Assembly (NCBI RefSeq): GCF_000613945.1
Contig: NZ_BAJY01000008.1
Location: 1-64,000, forward strand
Direction: 5' to 3'
DNA: 64,000 nt
Source: Prevotella falsenii DSM 22864 = JCM 15124
GTDB lineage: Bacteria > Bacteroidota > Bacteroidia > Bacteroidales > Bacteroidaceae
Below the pieces are notes generated by a model, which saw nothing but the letters and a program-made list of their open reading frames with translations, made no database searches and was not told the DNA's origin. The position numbers and the translations under genes are program-made. This document shows, piece by piece, positions 9,441 through 16,885 of this stretch. Position 1 is the first letter of the stretch. Every line of letters begins with the position of its first letter.

Positions 9441-9480
9441 ACAACTCACCATGGCTATGCCCCTTGGTGAGTTGTTTTTG
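9441..9480 (+). terminator. Rho-independent terminator after the DUF2795 gene
   Basis: Perfect 9-bp stem CAACTCACC (9442-9450) / GGTGAGTTG (9466-9474) with a 15-nt loop, followed by TTTTTG. An in-frame ATG at 9451 lies in the loop, so it is not a believable start for the downstream porP-like gene. Confidence 0.85.
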
Positions 9481-9549
9481 TTTATTTTCTTTTGCAGTCT
9501 TATTTTATCGGTAAATGCAATAATACGCACAAACAATCGTTATACATAC

Positions 9550-10488
9550 GTGTTTAAACGCTTAATATCCATAATCAGCCTGTATTTGCTCGTCAGTGCC
9601 ACCGCATTGGCGCAGTACGACGTATCTTTTAGCCATTATTGGGAAATGGAACCTTACTATAATCCTGCTTCCGTGGGAAAGGAAAACCATCTCAACGTCG
9701 TAGGAACATACGCCTTGGACTTTGCAGGCTATAAAAACAATCCGCGTGTAATGTACGTCGGTGCCTGTATGCCGCTCTATTTCATGCGGCAATATCACGG
9801 CGTGGGTATGTCGATTTTGAACGACCAAATCGGACTTTTTACCCATCAACGCATCGCAGGACAGTACGCTTTTCGCAAAAGTCTTTTTGGTGGAATGTTG
9901 GCAGCCGGTGTGCAGTTAGGAGTGCTGTTGGAGAAGTTCGACGGCTCTAAGGCAGACCTTGAAGATGCCGGCGACCCTGCCTTTACACGCGCAGAAGTAA
10001 GCGGACAGAGCCTCGATTTGGGCGTCGGACTTTACTATATACACAAGAATTGGTACATCGGTGCATCTGTGCAGCATCTGAATGCGCCCCTTGTAGAGTT
10101 GGGCGAGAAGAACGAACTGCAAATAGATAAGACCTATTATTTGACAGGTGGATACAATATAAAACTAAGAAATCCGTTTCTTACTATACCAACCTCTGTT
10201 ATGGCACGTTACGACGGTAACGGCTATCGGGCGGATATAACTGCACGATTGGTCTATACGAATGAGAAGAAAGTGCTGTACGGTGGTGTGTCTTACAGTC
10301 CTACAAACTCTGTAACGGCATACGTGGGAGGAAGTTTCCACAACATCAACGTTGGCTACAGTTACGAAATGTACACAGGAACAGCCGACGTGGGCAACGG
10401 CAGCCACGAGTTGGTGGTGAGTTATCAAACCGATATAAACCTGCAAAAGAAAGGACGAAACAAACATAAAAGCGTAAGATTTCTATAG
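9550..10488 (+). CDS. porP: PorP/SprF-family T9SS membrane protein
   Basis: Start placed at the GTG at 9550, giving a normal signal peptide (FKRLISIISLYLLVSATALAQ) and 312 residues; the ATG at 9451 lies inside a terminator loop. The mature part begins YDVSFSHYWEMEPYYNPASVGK, the family signature, followed by beta strands of an outer-membrane barrel. PorP/SprF proteins sit in the outer membrane with the T9SS and help secrete specific substrates or anchor the PorK/N ring. The gene lies 9 bp upstream of gldK, the usual arrangement porP-gldK-gldL-gldM-gldN, and probably shares its transcript. Confidence 0.9.
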   Translation: MFKRLISIISLYLLVSATALAQYDVSFSHYWEMEPYYNPASVGKENHLNVVGTYALDFAGYKNNPRVMYVGACMPLYFMRQYHGVGMSILNDQIGLFTHQRIAGQYAFRKSLFGGMLAAGVQLGVLLEKFDGSKADLEDAGDPAFTRAEVSGQSLDLGVGLYYIHKNWYIGASVQHLNAPLVELGEKNELQIDKTYYLTGGYNIKLRNPFLTIPTSVMARYDGNGYRADITARLVYTNEKKVLYGGVSYSPTNSVTAYVGGSFHNINVGYSYEMYTGTADVGNGSHELVVSYQTDINLQKKGRNKHKSVRFL

Positions 10489-10497
10489 AAACAAAAT

Positions 10498-11988
10498 ATG
10501 AAGATGAAAAAAAATATATTAATTCTTTGTCTTGGCATTGTTATGCTTGGCACACTCTCAGGCTGTTTTGCCGGAAAATCGGCTTCAATGTCGGGCAGAG
10601 GAGGCGAAGTAACCGGTGTTGGCGGCGGTAAACCTTTCCGCGAACCCACTCCTTACGGTATGACCTTGGTGAAGAGAGGTTGGCTGAAAATGGGTCTTGC
10701 CGACCAAGACAGCCTTTGGGGTAAGAACACTCCGGTAAAAGACATCTCTGTAGACGGCTTTTGGATGGACGAAACTGAAGTTACGAACTCTGAATATAAA
10801 CAATTTGTAGAGTGGGTACGCGACTCTATCCTTCGTACACGCCTTGCTGATCCGGCGTATGGAGGCGATGAAACATATATGATAACCGAAGATAAGAGTG
10901 GCAATCCTGTTACTCCTCACTTGGATTGGAATAAACGATTACCACGTAAACCCAACGAAGACGAGCAGCGAGCTTTCGAGAGTTTGTACACAACAAACCC
11001 TGTTACGGGCGAGAAAAGTCTTGATGCTAAGCAGCTGAACTATCGTTACGAAATATACGACTATACTACGGCTGCACTTCGTCGCAACCGTTTGAATCCA
11101 TCGGAACGCAACTTGAACACCGATATAGAGGTAGATCCGGAAGAAGTAGTGATGATTTCAAAGGACACTGCCTACATCGACGACGAGGGAAATATACATC
11201 AAGAAACCATCAATCGCCCATTGTCAGGTCCTTGGGACTTCTTGAATACCTATATTGTAAATATATATCCCGATACAACTTGTTGGGTAAACGATTTTCG
11301 TAACTCCGACAACGAAACCTATTTGCGCAATTATTTCAGCAACGACACCTACAATAGCTATCCTGTTGTGGGCGTTACATGGGAGCAAGCCAATGCTTTC
11401 TGCGCTTGGCGTACCGACTATTTGTTGAAGGGTTTAGGTAAGGAAGCACGTTTTGTGCAACGCTATCGCTTGCCGACCGAAGCTGAATGGGAATACGCAG
11501 CACGCGGAAAGAACCAAGACGAGTTCCCTTGGGAGAACCAAGATGTGAAGAGTGGAAACGGTTGTTTCTATGCCAACTTTAAGCCCGACCGAGGAAACTA
11601 CACCAAGGACGGCAACCTTATAACCAGCAGAACAGGTATTTACAGTGCCAATTCAAATGGTCTTTACGATATGGCAGGCAATGTAGCCGAATGGACAAGC
11701 ACCGTTTACACCGAAGCAGGAGTAAAGTCTATGAATGATTTGAACCCACAGCTGGAGTATAAGGCGGCTAAGGAAGACCCTTACCGACTAAAGAAAAAGA
11801 GCGTGCGTGGCGGTAGTTGGAAAGACCCTGAAAGCTATATCCGGAGCGCATGGCGTACTTGGGAATACCAAAATCAGCCGCGCAGCTATATCGGTTTCCG
11901 TTGTGTGCGTAGCTTAGCAAGCTCTTCGAGCGAAGCAGCAAAAGAGGCAAAGAAAAGTAGTAAGAAAAGAAAAAAGAATAGAAAGTAA
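10498..11988 (+). CDS. gldK: T9SS ring lipoprotein GldK/PorK
   Basis: 496-aa lipoprotein: lipobox LSGC with Cys23, then a sulfatase-modifying-factor (FGE-like) fold from roughly residue 50 to 475, including the closing motifs LPTEAEWEYAARG, YDMAGNVAEWTS, VRGGSWKDP and YIGFRCVRS. The tail is Lys/Ser-rich. GldK with GldN forms the large periplasmic ring attached to the outer membrane in the type IX secretion system. The stop codon overlaps the gldL start by one base (TAATG). Lysine-rich C-terminal tails are common in these proteins. Confidence 0.95.
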   Translation: MKMKKNILILCLGIVMLGTLSGCFAGKSASMSGRGGEVTGVGGGKPFREPTPYGMTLVKRGWLKMGLADQDSLWGKNTPVKDISVDGFWMDETEVTNSEYKQFVEWVRDSILRTRLADPAYGGDETYMITEDKSGNPVTPHLDWNKRLPRKPNEDEQRAFESLYTTNPVTGEKSLDAKQLNYRYEIYDYTTAALRRNRLNPSERNLNTDIEVDPEEVVMISKDTAYIDDEGNIHQETINRPLSGPWDFLNTYIVNIYPDTTCWVNDFRNSDNETYLRNYFSNDTYNSYPVVGVTWEQANAFCAWRTDYLLKGLGKEARFVQRYRLPTEAEWEYAARGKNQDEFPWENQDVKSGNGCFYANFKPDRGNYTKDGNLITSRTGIYSANSNGLYDMAGNVAEWTSTVYTEAGVKSMNDLNPQLEYKAAKEDPYRLKKKSVRGGSWKDPESYIRSAWRTWEYQNQPRSYIGFRCVRSLASSSSEAAKEAKKSSKKRKKNRK

Positions 11989-12788
11989 TGACACAATATA
12001 GCAAATACAACATTATATATCGTCTGCAAAAGTGGATTGATACCGTCCCGGGACAGACTTTCTTGAACTATGGTTATAGTTGGGGTGCCTCAATCGTTAT
12101 TTTGGGTGCATTGTTCAAGCTCACTCACCTCCCGGGAGCTAACATTTGGTTGTTCTTGGGTATGGGAACAGAAGTCGTGGTGTTCTTCTTGTCTGCTTTC
12201 GACCGACCTTTCGATAAGACAGACGACGGCAAAGAAATACCAACACATTTCCAAGAAGACGATGAAGAGATTGAAACAGTCGGCATTAATACGAAAGGCA
12301 ACGTTTCTTCTGTGCGCCAACCGGTTGTTTCTACTGATGCTACAGCCGAAGAAATAGCTCGCCAAACAATGCCATTGGCTGACCAAATAGCGGCTGCAGT
12401 GGTTAATCAGCAAAGCCAAGTTATCGCTAATGCCGAGCAGCAGACGCCTGAAATGGTAGAAGCGCAAACCAATTATGTCGATGCGCTGAAGAGTTTGACC
12501 GAGATGTTGGGCAAGGTGAACGACCAAAGCCAGCGTCTTACACGCGACAGCGAGGAGATGGAAAACCTCAATCGTACGCTTACGGGCATCACTAAGGTTT
12601 ACGAAATGCAGCTGAAGGGTGCGAGTCAGCAGATTGGAACCATCGACCAAATCAACGAACAAACCCGCAAGATGGCGCAGCAGATAGAGCAACTCAACAA
12701 GGTTTATGCCCGAATGATAGAGGCAATGACTGTGAATATGCGTGTTGCATCGCCTGCCGTTCCGGCGCAACCTACAACAGAGGAATAA
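11988..12788 (+). CDS. gldL: T9SS inner-membrane motor protein GldL/PorL
   Basis: 266 aa. Two N-terminal membrane segments (about 28-47 and 53-71), the second carrying Glu62 in GMGTEVVVFF, the expected protonatable residue of the GldL stator. The remainder is a long cytoplasmic, Gln/Glu-rich coiled coil (about 110-250). GldL with GldM forms the proton-driven motor that powers type IX secretion. It overlaps gldK by one base; a 110-bp gap with a stem-loop separates it from gldM. Confidence 0.95.
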   Translation: MTQYSKYNIIYRLQKWIDTVPGQTFLNYGYSWGASIVILGALFKLTHLPGANIWLFLGMGTEVVVFFLSAFDRPFDKTDDGKEIPTHFQEDDEEIETVGINTKGNVSSVRQPVVSTDATAEEIARQTMPLADQIAAAVVNQQSQVIANAEQQTPEMVEAQTNYVDALKSLTEMLGKVNDQSQRLTRDSEEMENLNRTLTGITKVYEMQLKGASQQIGTIDQINEQTRKMAQQIEQLNKVYARMIEAMTVNMRVASPAVPAQPTTEE

Positions 12789-12798
12789 ATCTAACGTG

Positions 12799-12875
12799 CG
12801 TTTGTCTGCCTCCAAACATAATAAATAGGCTATATGAACATAGCCGATAGGTTATGTAAACACAGCAGACGAACG
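12799..12875 (+). promoter_or_regulatory. Stem-loop between gldL and gldM
   Basis: Outer stem 12799-12809 pairs with 12865-12875 (11 bp, one G-T); a second small hairpin GGCTAT (12828-12833) / ATAGCC (12840-12845) lies inside. There is no T run, so it is not a standard terminator. It could act in mRNA processing or stability between motor subunits. Confidence 0.45.
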
Positions 12876-12898
12876 GCATAATAACAGAAAGATATTAC

Positions 12899-14488
12899 AT
12901 GGCAATCATAAAGAGAAAGGTTTCCCCACGCCAGAAGATGATTAACCTGATGTACGTCGTCCTCATGGCAATGCTTGCGTTGAACATCTCGACGGAGGTT
13001 CTCAACGGCTTTTCTATTGTGGAGGAGAGCTTAAATCGTACTACGGGAAACTCTTCTATGGAGAACAAAGCCATCTTTGATGAGCTTGAGCAGATGATGC
13101 AGAAGAACCCGGAGAAGGTGAAAGCATGGTTTGCAATGGCTTCAACGGTGCGGAATATGAGCGATTCGCTCTTCAATTATGCACAGCAATTAAAGATAGA
13201 CATTGTAAAAGAAGCCGATGGGAAAAATGGCGACCCACTAAATATTAGAAATAAAGAGAACCTTGAAGCTGCAGGAATCGTTATGTTGGCACCCGGAACA
13301 GGGCAGGGACACAAGCTCTACGATGCTATAAACAGCTATCGTGAACGCATTCTCCGCTTTGTTACCGACCCATTGCAGAAGAAAATCATAGCAAGCAACC
13401 TTTCAACTGCTGTTCCACACCATTCGTTAAATAAGAATTGGGAGGAGTATATGTTTGAGAACATGCCTACATCAGCTGCCGTAACCTTGCTTTCAAAGCT
13501 ACAAAGCGATATTCGTTATGCTGAAGGCGAAGTCCTTCACACCCTCGTTGCCAATGTAGGACTGAAAGATTTGCGTGTGAATAAGCTGCAAGCGTTTGTT
13601 GTTCCAAGTCAGACGCGCCTTTATCCGGGCGAAACTCTTACGGCACAAATGCTGATGGGGGCTGTCGATTCTACCCAACAGCCACAGGTTTATGTGAACG
13701 GACAACTCATTCGAGGCAATAAAATCACGCTGAGAGCAGGTGCGCCGGGCAAACATACCATCAGCGGCTATATGTTGATAAAAGACCTTGCGGGCAACGT
13801 AATACGTCGAAACTTCAAGCAAGACTATTGGGTTACGGGCGGTCCAAAGCCCGAACGCTACATTAGTCCTGACGGAATGCAGCAGATACCGGCTTTTGAA
13901 GGTGTGGCAACGATAGCTGCCGACTTGATGAATGTGCTTTATGCAGGTTTCGACAACCCCATAACCATCAGTATTCCAAATACAGGTCAGAACGATATTC
14001 AAGCCTCTATGTCGGGCGGTTCGTTGGTTGCGCGTGGCGGTGGTAAGTTTGTTGCACGTCCAACGTCAGTCGGCAACCCCGTAACCATATCTGTTTCGGC
14101 AAAGGGAAGAAAGATAGGGGAGTACAAGTTCCGTGTGCGTAAGTTGCCGGACCCTGCTCCTTACATTGCCATGGGGGCTGACCGCTTCAAGAGCGGTGCA
14201 CTGTCGAAGGCTGCTTTGATGTCGGCTTCAGGCATACATGCTGCCATCGACGATGGTTTGCTCGACATTCCGTTCAGCGTAACAAGTTTCCGCACGGTGT
14301 TCTTCGACAATATGGGTAATGCCGTACCGTTGGCAAGCAATGGCTCACAGTTCTCTGCGCAACAGAAAGAACAGTTCCGCCACCTCAGCCGCAACAAGCG
14401 TTTCTACATTACCAATGTTGTTGTTCACGGTCCGGACGGTACTACTCGTACGCTCAACGGACGAAACATGGAAGTGATAGTGCAGTAA
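12899..14488 (+). CDS. gldM: T9SS motor protein GldM/PorM
   Basis: 529 aa, the usual length. A single N-terminal membrane helix (about 14-33, MINLMYVVLMAMLALNIS) is followed by a helical region and several periplasmic beta domains; the C-terminal DGTTRTLNGRNMEVIVQ is typical. GldM spans the periplasm, its N-terminal helix inserted in the GldL pentamer and its distal domains contacting the GldK/GldN ring. Starts 110 bp after gldL; frame intact. Confidence 0.95.
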   Translation: MAIIKRKVSPRQKMINLMYVVLMAMLALNISTEVLNGFSIVEESLNRTTGNSSMENKAIFDELEQMMQKNPEKVKAWFAMASTVRNMSDSLFNYAQQLKIDIVKEADGKNGDPLNIRNKENLEAAGIVMLAPGTGQGHKLYDAINSYRERILRFVTDPLQKKIIASNLSTAVPHHSLNKNWEEYMFENMPTSAAVTLLSKLQSDIRYAEGEVLHTLVANVGLKDLRVNKLQAFVVPSQTRLYPGETLTAQMLMGAVDSTQQPQVYVNGQLIRGNKITLRAGAPGKHTISGYMLIKDLAGNVIRRNFKQDYWVTGGPKPERYISPDGMQQIPAFEGVATIAADLMNVLYAGFDNPITISIPNTGQNDIQASMSGGSLVARGGGKFVARPTSVGNPVTISVSAKGRKIGEYKFRVRKLPDPAPYIAMGADRFKSGALSKAALMSASGIHAAIDDGLLDIPFSVTSFRTVFFDNMGNAVPLASNGSQFSAQQKEQFRHLSRNKRFYITNVVVHGPDGTTRTLNGRNMEVIVQ

Positions 14489-14565
14489 TAATAAAACGAA
14501 GATTAATTATTAGTTCTGCTTCGGCATAATAACCGCAGTGCGAACAATTATTTAAGATACAGAAA

Positions 14566-15615
14566 ATGAAACGAATATTCCTGATAGTATGTGTTGCCGC
14601 AGCTGCAATAAGCACCTTTGCCCAGCCTGCTCGTCGCAGAGCGGAGCAACAACAAGGCACCCGCTCGAATGCGAACACCATAACAACGCGTGCGCAAATA
14701 TCATTCCCTACCTCTGCTCCGATGGAGGAAGATGTGGTTTGGCGTCGCGACATCTATCGTGAACTCAACCTTGTAGAAGATGCCAATGCGGGCTTGTATT
14801 ACCCGACAGAGCCTGTTGGCTCGCAGATGAACCTATTCTGCTACATCTTTAAACTTATGATGATGGGTCCTCGAAATGGTGGAATCAGCGCATACGAGTA
14901 TCGAATGGACGGCAACGAAGTCTTTACCGATTCGGCACGCATAAAGCCTTTGCAATTCTTGGACAACTATCATGTTTACTACGAACGTACCGACCGTGGT
15001 ATCCGACTTGACAATAGCGACATTCCATCGGCTGAGGTGAAAGGCTACTACTTAAAGGAAAGTGCCTATTACGACCAAGGAACATCGACCTTCCACCGCA
15101 AAGTCGTTGCGCTTTGCCCTATTATGTACCGTGCCGATGACTTTGGCGACGGCGAAGTGAAGTATCCTTTGTTCTGGGTGAAGTACGACGACTTGGCACC
15201 ATTCCTCTCAAAGCAAACCATCATGACGAGTAATCTGAACAATGCTGCTACCATGAGCGTGGAAGACTACTTCACGATGAACCGCTACCAAGGTAAGATT
15301 TACAAGACCAACAACATGCTCGGCAGAACGCTTTCGCAGTATTGCACTACCGATTCTGCCATGACAAAGGAGCAACGAAAGATAGAAAACGAACTGCTTG
15401 CATTTGAAAAGAACATCTTTGGCGATGCTCAGAAACGAGATAGTTTGGACAGTATTGCTGCCTCGAAAGAAGATGTGAAGGCAGTAAAGAAAACCACTCG
15501 GCGCACACGTCGCAGTGCTGAAACCACCACTGTCCGCCCGTCTCGCCGTTCAAGTTCTTCGAGCGGAACGTCCAACAATGCGGCTCGCGTCAGCGTGCGT
15601 CGCCAACGACATTAG
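14566..15615 (+). CDS. gldN: T9SS ring protein GldN/PorN
   Basis: 349 aa with signal peptide (RIFLIVCVAAAAISTFAQ) and the GldN core (VVWRRDIYRELNLVEDANAG, FWVKYDDLAPFLSKQ, SVEDYFTMNRYQGKIYK). The C-terminal 60 residues are Arg/Ser/Thr-rich low complexity. GldN binds GldK to build the periplasmic ring. It follows gldM by 77 bp and ends the operon, with a probable terminator at 15657. Confidence 0.95.
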   Translation: MKRIFLIVCVAAAAISTFAQPARRRAEQQQGTRSNANTITTRAQISFPTSAPMEEDVVWRRDIYRELNLVEDANAGLYYPTEPVGSQMNLFCYIFKLMMMGPRNGGISAYEYRMDGNEVFTDSARIKPLQFLDNYHVYYERTDRGIRLDNSDIPSAEVKGYYLKESAYYDQGTSTFHRKVVALCPIMYRADDFGDGEVKYPLFWVKYDDLAPFLSKQTIMTSNLNNAATMSVEDYFTMNRYQGKIYKTNNMLGRTLSQYCTTDSAMTKEQRKIENELLAFEKNIFGDAQKRDSLDSIAASKEDVKAVKKTTRRTRRSAETTTVRPSRRSSSSSGTSNNAARVSVRRQRH

Positions 15616-15656
15616 AAGATAATGAAATCGAGAGAATATAAATAATAAGTTGTGTT

Positions 15657-15700
15657 ATGCCTTTGCAGCTTCTATCTTGAGGTTGCTTAGGCATTTTTTT
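15657..15700 (+). terminator. Probable terminator of the gld operon
   Basis: ATGCCT (15657-15662) and AGGCAT (15689-15694) flank a 26-nt loop and are followed by a run of seven Ts. The stem is short, so confidence is moderate. Confidence 0.55.
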
Positions 15701-15713
15701 AATCCTTTAAGTT

Positions 15714-16334
15714 ATGAAAAAAATATTATCATTGGCATTCCTTACTTTAGGACTGTTTGTTTCAACTTCAGCAAACGCACAAGGCGTTAAGTTTGGTATT
15801 AAGGGTGGATTGAACGTTACCGACATGCACTTTAGTAGCGAAGTCTTCGACAAGTCAAATCAAATGGGTGGCTTTATAGGTCCAACCGTTAAGTTCACAC
15901 TCCCGATTATAGGCTTGGGCGTCGATGCTTCAGCCCTCTACGACTTTCGTCAGGCAAAACTTACCGACCCTTCAAAGCAGGAAAAGACGGTAAAACAGCA
16001 GCAAATTGCTATTCCCGTGAACCTTCGTTACACTATTGGTTTGGGCGGAACAGCCAATGCTTTCCTCTTCGCCGGTCCGCAATGGGGCATTAACATTGGC
16101 GACAAAGATTTTAAATGGACAGACGGTAGCAGTTATTCTTTGAAAGAAAGCAACTTCAGCGTGAATGCAGGTGTTGGTGTTACCCTTATGGACCATTTGC
16201 AAATCAGTGCAAACTACAACATTGCTATGGGCAAAACTGCCGACATAGAGGCTCGCAAAGTGGTGCCGGACGCCATTAAAAACTATAAGAGCCGTAACAA
16301 CTCTTGGCAAATAGCTGTTGCTTACTTCTTCTAA
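15714..16334 (+). CDS. Outer-membrane beta-barrel protein (PorT-like/OMP_b-brl_2)
   Basis: 206 aa: signal peptide ending ANAQ, then GVKFGIKGGLNVTDM, the classic start of small 8-strand barrels of the PorT/OMP_b-brl_2 group, alternating strands and a C-terminal aromatic VAYFF. It probably sits in the outer membrane; substrate unknown. It lies just downstream of the gld operon but behind a terminator, so a direct role in T9SS is not shown. Confidence 0.8.
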   Translation: MKKILSLAFLTLGLFVSTSANAQGVKFGIKGGLNVTDMHFSSEVFDKSNQMGGFIGPTVKFTLPIIGLGVDASALYDFRQAKLTDPSKQEKTVKQQQIAIPVNLRYTIGLGGTANAFLFAGPQWGINIGDKDFKWTDGSSYSLKESNFSVNAGVGVTLMDHLQISANYNIAMGKTADIEARKVVPDAIKNYKSRNNSWQIAVAYFF

Positions 16335-16360
16335 GCATCGCTTTATTGCATAACGAAATA

Positions 16361-16402
16361 AGCGGGTGTGCCGAATTGAACTTTCGGCATACCCGCTTTT
16401 CG
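16361..16402 (+). terminator. Terminator after the barrel gene
   Basis: Strong stem AGCGGGTGTGCCGAA (from 16361) with TTTCGGCATACCCGCT, then TTTTCG. Nearly the same hairpin occurs at 43622-43660 in opposite orientation. Confidence 0.85.
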
Positions 16403-16516
16403 TTTCCAATACATTCTAAAACACCCTTTTCTTCGTACTTTCAAACCTCATACGCATATAGGTTTGAAAGTGTCTTTTCTATCCTTTTCCTTGCACCTGT
16501 CAATGGTTTGCATTCG
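16361..16516. repeat. Intergenic repeat cassette, copy 1
   Basis: From the terminator to TTTGCATTCG this sequence resembles the reverse complement of 43494-43660: shared blocks include ACCCGCTTTTCGTTT, CGCATATAGGTTT and TTGCATTCGTT. In both copies a 22-bp-unit array of the same ACGTGTAA type lies beyond the cassette. No open reading frame is credible inside. Confidence 0.7.
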
Positions 16517-16720
16517 TTAAACCCCAATCGCTCATTAGAGACCTTTACTGATATTTTGTTCGATTGTTGAGCAGTTGTGCCGGCATTTCATCGAAGACGT
16601 AGCGGGCTACGGCGAGATGTAATGGTTGCGCAGATGCCGGTAAGCGGACGAAACCGGTAAGGAAGCATGCCGGAATAACAAGTATAAGCCAATGCCTCCT
16701 AATGAACGATTGGGGTTAAA
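16517..16720. mobile_element. 204-bp MITE-like element with terminal inverted repeats
   Basis: Ends are 22-bp inverted repeats matching at 20 of 22 positions (left TTAAACCCCAATCG..., right ...CGATTGGGGTTAAA). It has no coding capacity. Compared with the paralogous cassette near 43.5 kb, it interrupts the junction TTGCATTCG / AAGTAAG..ACGTG, which there reads TTGCATTCGTTTTAAAAGC with no insert; TTAA at both ends could be the target duplication. A decayed inverted copy is at 7730-7875. No transposase for it is in the window. Confidence 0.7.
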
Positions 16721-16741
16721 AGTAAGTTTACGGAATTACTT

Positions 16742-16829
16742 ACGTGTAAATAATTTCTTTTTTACGTGTAAGTAAATATTTTTCTACACGTAAAGAAATA
16801 TTTCTTTACGTGTAAATAATTCGTGAGAC
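16742..16829. repeat. Tandem array, four 22-bp units (TTAC-GT-GTAA type)
   Basis: Units start at 16742, 16764, 16786 and 16808. Each carries TTAC-xx-GTAA, where the centre xx is GT in three units and AC (its reverse complement) in one. The same family of units is at 43406-43493. The array sits between the MITE-like element and the end of the TonB receptor gene. Confidence 0.85.
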
Positions 16830-16885
16830 TGCGTATATTGCTGTTTGTTATATTGTTATAACAAGAGAAAAGGAACGGTAAGGAT

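Noticed and set aside
12090..12815. 241-aa minus-strand frame
   Set aside because: Antisense shadow of gldL; His/Cys-rich composition typical of reversed coding sequence.
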